From the NCBI GenBank assembly GCA_001769215.1, contig MEOL01000004.1:11516-54163 (forward strand): 42,648 nucleotides of DNA, in the 5' to 3' direction. The translations under genes and the position numbers were made by a program. This DNA is from Bacteroidetes bacterium GWF2_41_31. GTDB taxonomy: Bacteria; Bacteroidota; Bacteroidia; Bacteroidales; F082. The notes beneath the pieces were generated by a model that was not told the DNA's origin, ran no database searches, and was given only the letters and a program-made list of their open reading frames with translations. Of the stretch, positions 27,399 to 36,922 are shown one piece after another; position 1 is the stretch's first letter, and each line of letters begins with the position of its first letter.

Positions 27399-27884
27399 GT
27401 CCGCTAAAATGGGTGCAAGTGTCCTGTCTATTCCTGTCGTTATGTGCCTCCTGCCAATGCCCCTTCGTATGTTACTTAGTCCAAATCAATTTATAACCAA
27501 TACAAATAACAGAATACTCCCGGGTATTAAAATTTCCGCAATCGTTTGTAATATCAACAGGATTAAGAGGGTAAAGACCTGATTATTGTTAGTAAAGAAA
27601 TTATTAATTTAAAAATCTGAGTGATAAAGACAACAAAATCAATCAGCTAAACTCTGGTTGCAATTGCCTTGTTTTATCAAACGGGTGTATTTCGCTTTAA
27701 TATGAAATGTAGTTATCCGAATGATCATTGCATCCATTCTTGTTAAACTTGATTATAGTTTAAGCAGATGTTACGGTTTTATTAAAAAAGATTAATTTTA
27801 TCAAAAAAATTGACCATGATATTACTTCTTAAAGTAATGCAACGACAAATCAATTAACCAATTCATAAACTAATCTAATGTACA
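27399..27884 (+). other. A/T-rich leader region of the sus-type operon
   Basis: No gene is supported. The stretch leads from the parvulin terminator to the susC-like start and must hold the operon promoter. I could not find a clean TTG-N19-TAnnTTTG site. A short inverted repeat ATTACTT-CTTA-AAGTAAT at 27821-27838 lies 47 bases before the ATG and could be an operator or leader hairpin; this is speculative. No susR-like regulator gene is present in the window. Confidence 0.45.
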
Positions 27885-30800
27885 ATGCTTAAACATTTAT
27901 CCACAAAATTGCTCATGCTTGCAGCAATCGTGTTCTGTGGTGTTACCGCAGCCTTTGCGCAGGGTGGTACGGTTACCGGTTTGGTAACGGATGCCGCTGA
28001 CGGGAGTTTCCTTCCCGGGGCAACAGTTGTTGTAAAGGGAACCACCATGGGTACCGTTACCGATATCAATGGGAAATATTCTATTCAGGTGAATCCAAAC
28101 CAGGTATTGGAATTTTCCTATGTAGGGTATGCTTCGCAAGATCATGCTGTGCAGCCAAATACAACTTTGGATGTGGCCCTGCAATCTTCGGCCCAGTCGC
28201 TCGAAGGGGTCGTGATTATCGGTTATGGTGTAGCCAAAAAGAAGGATGCAACCGGCTCTGTGACAGCCATTGAATCCGAAAGCTTTAACAAAGGAGCCAT
28301 AGTGAACCCTGCCAGCCTGATTGCAGGTAAAGTAGCCGGTGTTCAAATCACTTCCAATGGTGGTGCTCCCGGGACTTCATCACAAATTTTAATTCGTGGG
28401 GGGTCATCCCTCAACGCCAGCAACGATCCTTTATTTGTAATTGATGGGATGCCTGTCTCAAACGATGTCGCCGGTGGAACCCGCAGCCCGTTAAACAGCA
28501 TCAATCCTAATGATATTGAATCGTTTACGGTGCTGAAAGATGCTTCTGCAACGGCTATTTATGGATCGCGTGCTTCCAACGGCGTTATTATTATCACGAC
28601 AAAGCGCGGGAAAATAGGTCGGCCATTACAGCTCGATTATCAGGGACAGTTTTCCTATTTTCAAATCCCAAAAACCATTGACGTGTTGTCTTCTTCGGAA
28701 TTTATTAAAACGATTCAGGAAAAACATCCTTCTCATGTCGACATGCTGGGCGTTTGGACTGATCCTGACGGAAAACCTGTTACATGGAATGATCTTCCCG
28801 AAGACCGCACTGGTTACAACCAAAAATTTTATGATACCAACTGGCAGGATGAAATTTACAAAAATACCACTTCCATGGATCATACTTTATCAGCCAGCGG
28901 TGCATGGGAAAACGTACCTTACCGTTTTAGCATGGGTTATACCGATCAAAATGGTATTGTTCAAACTTCTGGTTTTCAAAGAACCTCACTAACAGCGGCC
29001 TTAAATCCCAGTTTATTAGACGATCACCTGAAGATTAACTTCAATATTAATGCTTCGCTTATTCAAAATCAGTTTAATAATGGTGGGGCGATCAATGCGG
29101 CACTTCAAATGGATCCTACTAAACCTGTTAATGCTGACAATGCCTACGGTGGATATTGGGCCTGGCTTCAAAGCAACGGCGATCCTGTTACCCAAGCTAC
29201 CAGCAATCCAATGTCACAACTGAATCTGAGAGATGATAGATCGCATGCCAACCACGTTTATGGTAACTTACAGTTTGATTATAAACTTCCTTTTTTACCT
29301 GAATTGCGTGCCAATCTGAATTTAGGTTATGATTATTCAAAAAACGGCGGATCAATAAACACTCCACCTTATGCTGCCTGGTCATTTAATAAATCACAAG
29401 GCGGTGGTGAAGACAACTATTACTCCAATACCTACAAGAATAAACTGGCCGATTTTTATTTGAACTACGTAAAAGAGGTAGCTAATATCAGAAGTACATT
29501 TGATGTAACAGCAGGTTATTCCATACAGTATTTCTATGACTATTCCTATGGAAATTACAGCAATGTCCCTATTTTTAAAGATCCTGTTACGGGTGAGTCT
29601 ACAGGACAATCATACGTAACCAGGCATACTGAAGGTGGTAAGGGCGAACTCTACCTTGAATCATTTTTTGGCAGATTGAATTATATATTTAACGACAAAT
29701 ACCTCCTAACGGCCTCTGTACGTCAGGATGGAACCACCCGTTTTGCCTCTGGAAATGTCAATGCAATATTTCCTGCATTGGCAATAGGCTGGAAAATAAA
29801 CGAAGAAGCCTTCCTTCGTGATTCAAAAATTGTCAGTCAGCTGAAATTACGTTTGGGATGGGGAGTTACCGGTCAGCAAGACGTTGGCGGATATTATGAT
29901 TATATGGGTCGTTATACTTACGGAAATGATTTTGCCATGTATCCTTTAGGAAGTAATTATTATTTGACCCTTCGTCCCGAAGGTTACAATACCAATATAA
30001 AATGGGAAGAAACCACTACCTTGAATGCAGGATTGGATTATGCGTTATTAAATGACCGCGTCTATGGATCTGTTGATTATTATTTCCGTAAAACCACCAA
30101 CCTGTTAAGCTGGGTACCTGTGCCCGCCGGGGCTAACCTGAGCAACTATATCAATAGGAATGTGGGCGATATGGAAAACAAAGGGATTGAATTTTCCATC
30201 AATGGAAAAATTATCTCCAAGCCTTCCATGTATTGGGAGCTGGGTTTTAATGCAACTCTTAACCAAAACGAGATCACCAGCCTGTATGATGGTGTCAACG
30301 TCCCAACGGGAGGCATTGCCGGGGGTGTTGGTAACAACGTTCAGGTACAAGCCGTTGGCCAGTCCCGCAATACATTCTTTGTGTATGAACAGGTATATGA
30401 CAATAATGGTAAGCCCATCGAAGGATTGTATGTAGACCGCAACGGTGATGGTGAAATTAATACTTCCGACAAATATTTCTACAAAGATCCCAATGCTGAT
30501 TTATTTTTTGGCGTATCCTCCAACTTCAGTTACAAAGAATGGTCCATGTCCTTTTCGGGACGCGCCAACTTTGGTAATTACATGTACAACAACGTTCAAA
30601 GCGAAAACGGTTGGTATGATAGAATGTACCGCGATGAGGGACCCTATATAAGCAATATCGTGACTGATATTTCTGAAACAGGTTTTAACAGCGCTCAATA
30701 CCACTCCGACTATTATATTCAGGACGCTTCTTTCTTCCGGATGGATGAAATTACACTGAGCTATATGTTCAATAATTTACTGAAAAACAGGCTGGATATT

Positions 30801-30938
30801 CGATTGTCGGCAACCGTTAACAACGCGTTTGTTATTACTAACTATTCAGGAATAGATCCTGAGGTAGTGAATGGTATCGACAACAGCGTTTATCCCCGTA
30901 CAAGGGTTTGGGTTTTTGGTGTTAACCTGATGTTTTAA
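27885..30938 (+). CDS. SusC/RagA-type TonB-dependent transporter
   Basis: This 1017-residue outer-membrane transporter imports oligosaccharides with energy from TonB. A signal peptide (to about residue 25) is followed by a CarboxypepD_reg-like domain ('VTGLVTDAADGSFLPGATVV' to 'VLEFSYVGY', about 27-110), a TonB-box-like segment ('GVVIIGYG'), the plug domain (about 125-240, with 'ILIRGGSSLNASNDPLFVID' and 'SATAIYGSRASNGVIIITTK'), and a 22-strand barrel ending 'WVFGVNLMF'. No STN signalling domain is present, so it probably does not signal to an anti-sigma factor. It is the first gene of a susC-susD-susE set. The SusD partner resembles starch-type proteins, so maltodextrin is the likely cargo. 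Confidence 0.95.
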   Translation: MLKHLSTKLLMLAAIVFCGVTAAFAQGGTVTGLVTDAADGSFLPGATVVVKGTTMGTVTDINGKYSIQVNPNQVLEFSYVGYASQDHAVQPNTTLDVALQSSAQSLEGVVIIGYGVAKKKDATGSVTAIESESFNKGAIVNPASLIAGKVAGVQITSNGGAPGTSSQILIRGGSSLNASNDPLFVIDGMPVSNDVAGGTRSPLNSINPNDIESFTVLKDASATAIYGSRASNGVIIITTKRGKIGRPLQLDYQGQFSYFQIPKTIDVLSSSEFIKTIQEKHPSHVDMLGVWTDPDGKPVTWNDLPEDRTGYNQKFYDTNWQDEIYKNTTSMDHTLSASGAWENVPYRFSMGYTDQNGIVQTSGFQRTSLTAALNPSLLDDHLKINFNINASLIQNQFNNGGAINAALQMDPTKPVNADNAYGGYWAWLQSNGDPVTQATSNPMSQLNLRDDRSHANHVYGNLQFDYKLPFLPELRANLNLGYDYSKNGGSINTPPYAAWSFNKSQGGGEDNYYSNTYKNKLADFYLNYVKEVANIRSTFDVTAGYSIQYFYDYSYGNYSNVPIFKDPVTGESTGQSYVTRHTEGGKGELYLESFFGRLNYIFNDKYLLTASVRQDGTTRFASGNVNAIFPALAIGWKINEEAFLRDSKIVSQLKLRLGWGVTGQQDVGGYYDYMGRYTYGNDFAMYPLGSNYYLTLRPEGYNTNIKWEETTTLNAGLDYALLNDRVYGSVDYYFRKTTNLLSWVPVPAGANLSNYINRNVGDMENKGIEFSINGKIISKPSMYWELGFNATLNQNEITSLYDGVNVPTGGIAGGVGNNVQVQAVGQSRNTFFVYEQVYDNNGKPIEGLYVDRNGDGEINTSDKYFYKDPNADLFFGVSSNFSYKEWSMSFSGRANFGNYMYNNVQSENGWYDRMYRDEGPYISNIVTDISETGFNSAQYHSDYYIQDASFFRMDEITLSYMFNNLLKNRLDIRLSATVNNAFVITNYSGIDPEVVNGIDNSVYPRTRVWVFGVNLMF

Positions 30939-30956
30939 TTAAAATAATTAAAGACG

Positions 30957-32543
30957 ATGAAAAAATTTCTTTATATAACAACGATTGTTACAGGGTTGAT
31001 GCTCATAACGAACTCATGTATCAAAAATATGGATCTAACACCCATTGATCCGGATGTTATTACCGCCGAAAAGGCGTTCGATAATCCTGAAGCATATACC
31101 CAGTTTTTAGCTAAATGTTATGCTGGTTTGGCTGTTGGCGGACAGGAAGGTGGCGATGGTATGCCCGACATCAGCGGTATCGATGGTGGATTTAGTCAAT
31201 ACCTGCGTCAATATTGGTATCATCAGGAATTAACTACCGATGAAGCCGTTATTGGTTGGAATGATGCCACCATTAAAGATTTCCACTTTCAGCAATGGGG
31301 CGATGGCGACACCTTTATTGCAGCCATGTATTATCGCTTGTTTTACCAAATTTCAGTGGCAAATGAATTTTTGCGCCAGACTACCGATGGTAAATTAAAC
31401 GACCGTGGTACCTCTGATGAGTGGCGTGCAAAAATTGCCAATTATCGCCTGGAGGTACGTTGGCTGCGAGCTTTAAGCTATTGGCATGCGCTCGATTTGT
31501 TCGGTTCGGTTCCCTTTGTAGTAGAAACTGATCCTGTTGGAGATTTCTTTCCCCCCCAGATTAGTAAAGCCGATTTATTTAATTTCATCGAATCGGAACT
31601 CCTGGATATTGAAGGTCAGATGATGGCTCCCAGGACCAATGAATATGGTCGTGCAGATCAGGCAGCAGCCTGGATGGTACTGGCTAAACTTTATCTAAAT
31701 GCGGAGGTTTATATCCAGCAACCAAAAAATACCGAGTGTTTAACTTATTGCAATAAAATAATCGGAAGTGATTATACCCTTGCTCCCAAATTTCAACAAT
31801 TATTTTGGGCCAACAATGATGTAGATCCAACCACCACCCAGGAAATTATTTTCCCAATTCGTTATAGCGGTGAACACACACAAACCTGGGGAGGCACAAC
31901 TTTTATTATCCATGCTGGTATTGGTGGCTCAATGGTTCCCGGTGACTATGGCGTAGATGGTGGATGGGGTGGTACCCGCACTACCCGTCAGTTAGTTGAA
32001 AAATTCGATGCAGCCGACTCACGCGGCATGTTTTATACCGATGGTCAAAACATCGACATTGACAATGTTGGTTTGTTTACCGATGGGTATGCCGTTACTA
32101 AGTTCCGCAATGTTTATTACACTCCTGCCGGAGAAGCGATTTCTGGATTTAGCTTGTCCTTTCCTGATACCGATTTCCCCATGTTCCGTTTGGCTGATGT
32201 ATATTTGATGTATGCTGAAGCTATACTGCGTGGCGGTAGCGGTGGAGCCATGGGAACTGCCGTTGGTTATGTGAATGATTTGCGTTCACGTGCAGAGGCT
32301 TCTGTTGTGAGCGATATAAATCTTGATTTTATTTTGGATGAACGCGCCCGCGAGTTGTGTTGGGAAGCTCATCGCCGTACCGATTTGATTCGCTTTAATC
32401 AATTCACCGGTGGTGAATATATCTGGGCATGGAAAGGCAATACCAGGAATGGTCGTGCTACCGAAACCAAATACAATGAGTTTCCGTTACCGGCTGCTGA
32501 TGTAAATGCCAATCCTAACCTAACTCAAAACCCTAATTATTAA
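30957..32543 (+). CDS. SusD/RagB-type glycan-binding lipoprotein
   Basis: This 528-residue surface lipoprotein (lipid attachment at Cys21 in 'LITNSC') would cap the SusC channel and bind the glycan. The body is the helical SusD fold: 'YYRLFYQISVANEFLRQT', 'EVRWLRALSYWHALDLFGSV', and the C-terminal 'ERARELCWEAHRRTDLIRFN' family signature. The N-terminal part 'ISGIDGGFSQYLRQYWYHQE' followed by 'LTTDEAVIGWND' resembles the starch-binding SusD subgroup of Bacteroidota. The gene starts 18 bases after the SusC stop. Confidence 0.95.
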   Translation: MKKFLYITTIVTGLMLITNSCIKNMDLTPIDPDVITAEKAFDNPEAYTQFLAKCYAGLAVGGQEGGDGMPDISGIDGGFSQYLRQYWYHQELTTDEAVIGWNDATIKDFHFQQWGDGDTFIAAMYYRLFYQISVANEFLRQTTDGKLNDRGTSDEWRAKIANYRLEVRWLRALSYWHALDLFGSVPFVVETDPVGDFFPPQISKADLFNFIESELLDIEGQMMAPRTNEYGRADQAAAWMVLAKLYLNAEVYIQQPKNTECLTYCNKIIGSDYTLAPKFQQLFWANNDVDPTTTQEIIFPIRYSGEHTQTWGGTTFIIHAGIGGSMVPGDYGVDGGWGGTRTTRQLVEKFDAADSRGMFYTDGQNIDIDNVGLFTDGYAVTKFRNVYYTPAGEAISGFSLSFPDTDFPMFRLADVYLMYAEAILRGGSGGAMGTAVGYVNDLRSRAEASVVSDINLDFILDERARELCWEAHRRTDLIRFNQFTGGEYIWAWKGNTRNGRATETKYNEFPLPAADVNANPNLTQNPNY

Positions 32544-32562
32544 TAATTTAATTAGCTAAAAA

Positions 32563-33645
32563 ATGAAAAAAATAACTTTAATATTAACATTGGTAGCGGG
32601 ACTGTTCATCTTCCTGAGTTCATGTCAGAAAGTTGAAAAAGATCCTGTCATGGACCTCAACCTTTCAACCCCCGCAAGCTTTACATCCCCGGAAAGTGGT
32701 ACTGTCCTTGTGTTGTTGCTGGCTGATTCAGCCAATCCGTTTGTAATGAACTGGAATGCGGCTACCTACTCTGTTTCGAATGATGCGGCTGTTCCTGAAA
32801 CAAACTATACGTTACAAGTCGGGCTTGCTGACAGTAATTTTGTTGGTGCAAAGGAACTGTCGAATACAAAGGTATTAACCTACGAAACGATTGTGTATTC
32901 GCTTAATAATTTTCTTTTATCATTGGGTATTCCTGGTGATTCAACTGCCACAATCGAACTGCGTATAATAAGTGCTATTAGTGGTGCTGCACAAACCAGC
33001 GATACCTCTGCCGTCATCACCATGACGGTAACCACCTTTAGCCCGCCGGTCCCTCCGCCACCGGATGAAACACCTCATTTATGGGTACCCGGCGATTATC
33101 AGGGTTGGAACCCTGGTGCTGCGCCAAATGTGTGGTCACCTGCCAATGATGGAGTTTATAAAGGATATGTATATTATCCCGAGGGAGGTACTTTTGAATT
33201 TAAATTCACGGCAGCGCCTGATTGGGACCATACCAACTTTGGCTTTGGCAGCGAGGGGACACTTTCTACCGATCCCGGTGCAGGGAACCTCTCAGTTGCA
33301 GAATTCGGTAACTACTTCCTCACCTGCGATACCGTCAACCTGACCTGGACCAATGAAATCAGGAACTTTACCCTGATTGGCAGCTTTAACGAGTGGGCGG
33401 GAGATGCCGAACTTACCTGGGACAATACCAATCGTATGTTTACCATCACGATGGATTTTGCAGCGGGTGCAGAAGTCAAATGGAGAGCAAATGCTGATTG
33501 GGCCGTTAACTTTGGCGATTCGGGAGCAGGTGACAATACACTGAGCCAGGATGGAGCGAACATCGTTTTAACAGATGCCGGTAATTATACCCTTAACCTC
33601 TATCTTGAGAAAGAAGTCCCTACTTATGAAGTGATAAAGAACTAA
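32563..33645 (+). CDS. SusE-type starch-binding lipoprotein
   Basis: This 360-residue lipoprotein (Cys21 in 'FLSSCQK') has an N-terminal SusE Ig-like domain (about 25-160), a proline-rich linker ('PPVPPPPDE'), and two C-terminal starch-binding-like beta modules. The first starts 'HLWVPGDYQGWNPG', the second 'NFTLIGSFNEWAGDAELTWD'; both carry the Trp pattern of SusE/SusF carbohydrate-binding domains. It would help hold starch at the cell surface beside SusC and SusD. It is the last gene of the operon, 19 bases after susD, and a terminator follows. Confidence 0.9.
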   Translation: MKKITLILTLVAGLFIFLSSCQKVEKDPVMDLNLSTPASFTSPESGTVLVLLLADSANPFVMNWNAATYSVSNDAAVPETNYTLQVGLADSNFVGAKELSNTKVLTYETIVYSLNNFLLSLGIPGDSTATIELRIISAISGAAQTSDTSAVITMTVTTFSPPVPPPPDETPHLWVPGDYQGWNPGAAPNVWSPANDGVYKGYVYYPEGGTFEFKFTAAPDWDHTNFGFGSEGTLSTDPGAGNLSVAEFGNYFLTCDTVNLTWTNEIRNFTLIGSFNEWAGDAELTWDNTNRMFTITMDFAAGAEVKWRANADWAVNFGDSGAGDNTLSQDGANIVLTDAGNYTLNLYLEKEVPTYEVIKN

Positions 33646-33666
33646 CTCATCAATTGGTTCATTTTT

Positions 33667-33703
33667 AAAAAACCTCCTTGTCGTCGGCAGGGAGGTTTTT
33701 TTT
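33667..33703 (+). terminator. Intrinsic terminator of the sus-type operon
   Basis: AAAAAACCTCC pairs with GGAGGTTTTTT, extended by three further pairs, around a TCGTCGG loop and followed by more T. The A-rich left arm makes it potentially bidirectional. Confidence 0.9.
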
Positions 33704-33786
33704 ATTTGAGAACCCAATACATTAATTTTTTAGCAGGAGTATTAATTTAATCTACAACCCCCACACGCAAGACGTAACAGATTGTT

Positions 33787-33914
33787 CATTCCGATTGAGC
33801 GGACCAAGGAGCGAACAGAGCATCCCTTTTGTCATTCCGATTGAGCGACGCCAGGAGCGAACAGAGCATCCCTTTTGTCATTCCGATTGAGCGACGCCAG
33901 GAGCGAACAGAGGA
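33787..33914. repeat. 46-bp tandem repeat, 2.8 copies
   Basis: Units begin at 33787, 33833 and 33879, each starting CATTCCGATTGAGCG; the third is cut after about 36 bases and continues as GAATCTG. Units two and three agree almost fully; the first has small differences near its centre (GGACCAAGG for ACGCCAGG). Confidence 0.9.
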
Positions 33915-34015
33915 ATCTGCTGTGGTCTCATTCAAATGGACGTAAATTTGGTTGTAGTTCAGATTCCTCCGCTACGTAACTCCTTCTGGCGGAGTCGTTA
34001 CTCCAGTCAGAATGA
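33877..34015. repeat. Imperfect inverted repeat (MITE-like)
   Basis: The left arm 33877-33919 runs from GTCATTCCGA to GAGGAATCTG. The right arm 33960-34015 runs from CAGATTCCTC to CAGAATGAC and is its approximate reverse complement with about 13 extra bases. The last unit of the 46-bp tandem repeat forms the left arm. Intergenic elements of this kind (TCATTC...GAGGAATCT) are frequent in Bacteroidota. Confidence 0.75.
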
Positions 34016-34032
34016 CAAAAAAAAGAAAGAAT

Positions 34033-34122
34033 TGTCATCCAGAATGGAGCAGAGCGAAATGATGGATCTCATTCCCTAACGTTACTTTTGGGGATGAGAT
34101 TCATCGCTGCGCTCTGAATGAC
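34033..34122. repeat. Second imperfect inverted repeat
   Basis: The left arm 34033-34076 (TGTCATCCAGAATGG to CTCATTCCC) faces the right arm 34090-34122 (GGGGATGAGATTCATC to CTGAATGACA). It belongs to the same general element family as the preceding repeat, with weaker pairing. Confidence 0.7.
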
Positions 34123-34446
34123 AAAAAAAGAACTGAATGACAAAAATGAGGAACAGGACTCTGCTCTGACAAAAAAGAAGATATGTGCTGCGCTCTGAAT
34201 GAACAAAACAGGCGAAGAGACCCGGCCTGCCGATTCCTATCGGGTTCAAATCGCATAAGTATTTGCTAGTAACTACGTTACAAAGGAAAACCCGGTGTTT
34301 CCCTTCTGGTGCTCCTTCTTTAAATCAAAACCTGACAGAGGGCTTAGTTCGATTTGTGTGGTAAAGGAGTTACTCTCTGGCTTGTGTACGGTATTTTTGA
34401 GGAGCAGGAGCCATTATTTTTCTTCAATCATGATTGAAAAAACCAA

Positions 34447-34522
34447 AGTCATTTGAAAAAGTGTGTTAAAAAGCAAATAGTCCTTTGAAAAAGTGTGTTA
34501 TAAAGCAAATAGTCCTTTGAAA
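34447..34522. repeat. 32-bp tandem repeat, about 2.4 copies
   Basis: Units start at 34447, 34479 and 34511 with AGTC(A/C)TTTGAAAA. The first two units differ at two positions; the third is partial. The period is exactly 32. I see no link to the 46-bp repeat. Confidence 0.85.
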
Positions 34523-34546
34523 ACCCTCTGCTGACCCTCGTTTGCA

Positions 34547-34708
34547 ATGAGTGCTAAATTTTCAATAACCGCCAAACCTAAATCTTACTTATGTGCTGAT
34601 TTAAAAGGCAATATAAAATCAAGAAAAGTCCCTGCCCTGCACAAATGTGTAGGAGAGGTGGGTACTTTGGTTACAGTCAAATCGCATCAGTGGGCAGGAT
34701 TATCGTAA
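34547..34708 (+). CDS. Doubtful 53-codon open frame
   Basis: An ATG-to-TAA frame encodes a basic peptide starting MSAKFSITAKPKSYLC. It has no signal peptide or known motif. It starts 25 bases after the 32-bp tandem repeat and ends 48 bases before the convergent amylase gene. No promoter match was found. It could be a small gene, a relic, or chance; chance is quite likely. Confidence 0.2.
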   Translation: MSAKFSITAKPKSYLCADLKGNIKSRKVPALHKCVGEVGTLVTVKSHQWAGLS

Positions 34709-34755
34709 CATTGTTATCCTTAAATATCACTTGATCAACAATTATTACCTGGTTG

Positions 34756-36594
34756 TCAATTTCTTCTCAAAATATATCCCGATAATGGAAGAAGATCAAT
34801 TTGCCTTTTGTATTCTGAGGAGCCCATCAGGTCAGCATAAGTAGCACCTTCGGGAAAGTCAAAAACCTCCGCATTTTCACCCAGGTTAAACAACACGACG
34901 ATTTCCTCTTCTCCATCCGTTCTGTTATAAACCAGTACCTTCCCTTCCGCTTTCAAAAAATGGAGTTCCCCATCCATCAATACCGGATTCTCTTTCCTGA
35001 TGGAAATCAGTTTTTTGTAAAACTCATATTGCGTGCTGTCGAAGGCGATGGAGTCGTAAACGGGTTCTCCGGGTTGGATGTTGTTTCGGTTTTCAGGATC
35101 AAAATGATACTCCGGCCACCAAAGCGGTTTGCGGCAATCGGGATCATCTGCCCCCCACATTCCCATTTCATCTCCATTCCATACATGGGGTGCTCCGATA
35201 CTGGTAAATTGGTGCATCAGGTATAACCTCATCCGTTGATAGGTTTCGGCATCAGGTTTTCCCGTTTTATAGTGTTTGTCATCTGAAGGTTTTGCATTGA
35301 GTTTGTATTTTCCAGGATTGTAAAAAGAAGTCAGCAATCGCGGAGAATCGTGCGAAGCCGCCAGCGACATCATGGCATCGCGTGTTGGTTTTCGCAATCG
35401 ATTCCATTGAAATTCCAGACTGTCGACCAGTTGTTCGGCTGTGATCTCAAAATCTGTCCTGGCAAAGAAATACCGGGCGGGCCGGTACGATTGATAGAAC
35501 ATCACGGCATCGAACACATCTCCATGCACATAGGGTACCGGGTTCATGAGCTTGTCGGGCCATTGCTCCCACCAGATTTCACCAACAAGATAGGCCTGTG
35601 GGTTGATGCTTTTCACAAAATCATGGTAATCACGCCAAAAGCCCATGGGAACCTGGTCGGCCACGTCCAGCCTGTATCCGTCGATGCCACCGGCAATATT
35701 TCCGTCAGGAGCAAGCCATCGCCTGGTCACATTCAGAATGTGTTGTTTTGCTCCTTCATTTTGATCTCCTTCATAGGGTTGGCCATGAATCCGTTCCCCG
35801 GTAATGTTGACTTTTTTTATTTCAGGAAGACTGCTGATATTCAGCCATCCCTGGTACTTAAACTCGTTTTCGGGAGTTTTTGGATCATCGAAAGCAAGGA
35901 TGTTATACCAGTCTTTATAAGGTGATTTTTCCTGGTTCTTTACCACATCCTTAAATGCCCAGAATTCCACGCCGGTGTGGTTCCATGAATAATCCATAAT
36001 CACCATCATGCCCCTTTTGTGCAATTCATCCACCAGTTTTAAAAAAAGCTTGTCAGCCGATGTCCATTTCCAGGTAGCCGGATCTGCCGGATCTTCACTT
36101 GCCATCAACGCGATATCGCCTTCGGGATCGGGACCAAAATTGACATCGATGTGCCGCCAGTTGCGGGCGTCAAATTTATGCAGTGAAGGCGCATCGTTGA
36201 GCGGGTTAAAATAGATGGCCGTAACCCCCAGTTCCTGTAGGTAATCCAGTTTGTCCAATACTCCCTGTAAATCACCGCCATAATGTCTGAGTTGCAGGTT
36301 ACTGTAGAAATTATTGCTGGTTTGTTTCGCCCAGTCATCTTCCTGATACCAGCTTTGTGTCCAGGGCGTGATGTGCCAGTTCTCCGGAATTTTGTAAAAG
36401 TCGGTGGCGGTATGGATGGTGGCCGGGGTAGGATCGTTTGTGGTGTCGCCATTGTTGAAACGCTCTACAAAAATTTGGTACCAGACCACCGATTTTGCCC
36501 AGTCGGGTGGGGGAGTGACCTGTTTTTTTTGCCGGCATCCGCCGGAGAGCCCGATAATTAGAATAAGGATCAGGGTTAATGGTAGTTTTCTCAT
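34756..36594 (-). CDS. GH13 alpha-amylase-family lipoprotein (SusG-like role)
   Basis: This 612-residue glycoside hydrolase cleaves alpha-glucans. The lipoprotein signal ends 'LSGGC' (Cys20). The four GH13 regions are intact: I 'VIMDYSWNHTG', II 'GIDGYRLDVADQ' with nucleophile Asp310, III 'VGEIWWEQ' with acid/base Glu339, and IV 'AASHDSPR' with Asp416. It looks most like neopullulanase or cyclomaltodextrinase-type enzymes of Bacteroidota. ATG 36594 is used because it opens the lipoprotein signal; an ATG at 36651 would add 19 residues. The residues after the cysteine are basic rather than acidic, so surface display is less certain than for the Sus proteins. It converges on the sus-type operon across a repeat-rich gap and probably works with it in starch use. 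Confidence 0.93.
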   Translation of the reverse strand: MRKLPLTLILILIIGLSGGCRQKKQVTPPPDWAKSVVWYQIFVERFNNGDTTNDPTPATIHTATDFYKIPENWHITPWTQSWYQEDDWAKQTSNNFYSNLQLRHYGGDLQGVLDKLDYLQELGVTAIYFNPLNDAPSLHKFDARNWRHIDVNFGPDPEGDIALMASEDPADPATWKWTSADKLFLKLVDELHKRGMMVIMDYSWNHTGVEFWAFKDVVKNQEKSPYKDWYNILAFDDPKTPENEFKYQGWLNISSLPEIKKVNITGERIHGQPYEGDQNEGAKQHILNVTRRWLAPDGNIAGGIDGYRLDVADQVPMGFWRDYHDFVKSINPQAYLVGEIWWEQWPDKLMNPVPYVHGDVFDAVMFYQSYRPARYFFARTDFEITAEQLVDSLEFQWNRLRKPTRDAMMSLAASHDSPRLLTSFYNPGKYKLNAKPSDDKHYKTGKPDAETYQRMRLYLMHQFTSIGAPHVWNGDEMGMWGADDPDCRKPLWWPEYHFDPENRNNIQPGEPVYDSIAFDSTQYEFYKKLISIRKENPVLMDGELHFLKAEGKVLVYNRTDGEEEIVVLFNLGENAEVFDFPEGATYADLMGSSEYKRQIDLLPLSGYILRRN

Positions 36595-36627
36595 GCCAAT
36601 AAAGGTTATTTGAAAATGTATCGACCT

Positions 36628-36635
36628 CAAAAATA
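36628..36635 (-). promoter_or_regulatory. Possible -7 box of the amylase gene
   Basis: Minus-strand TATTTTTG matches TAnnTTTG, 34 bases before the ATG at 36594. No correctly spaced TTG is seen. Confidence 0.4.
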
Positions 36636-36859
36636 TTGAATTTTGTTGCAATGTGCTACTCAGGTGAGTAATTAATTTTACCTGAGAGACCTTGTCACTT
36701 CCGAATCTTACAATTTCAGTGCAACCAATTTCTCAAAAAAGTGTCATAATTACCATGTATAAAAGGTAGCTTTTTAGTTTCATGTTGCTATACCAGGTAT
36801 CATTTCAAATGTAACGAAGCCTCATTTCCCCGGAATCAATGGCCGATCGTAGATTTGAT

Positions 36860-36867
36860 TACTTTTG
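36860..36867 (+). promoter_or_regulatory. Possible -7 box of the giant modular gene
   Basis: TACTTTTG matches TAnnTTTG about 56 bases before the ATG at 36923. The -33 position has no TTG. Confidence 0.4.
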
Positions 36868-36922
36868 ATAGCCAATAATATTGTGTGATTGCAAGTCTTT
36901 TGTTATAACAAACCAAAAATAT

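Larger units (their letters stand above)
33704..34546. other. Repeat-dense gene-free stretch between sus operon and amylase
   Basis: No gene is supported here. It contains a 46-bp tandem repeat, two long imperfect inverted repeats (33877-34015 and 34033-34122), degraded copies of the 'GCTCTGAATGAC' word up to about 34200, and a 32-bp tandem repeat at 34447-34522. The region separates two convergent starch genes that would normally be thought of as one locus. Confidence 0.7.
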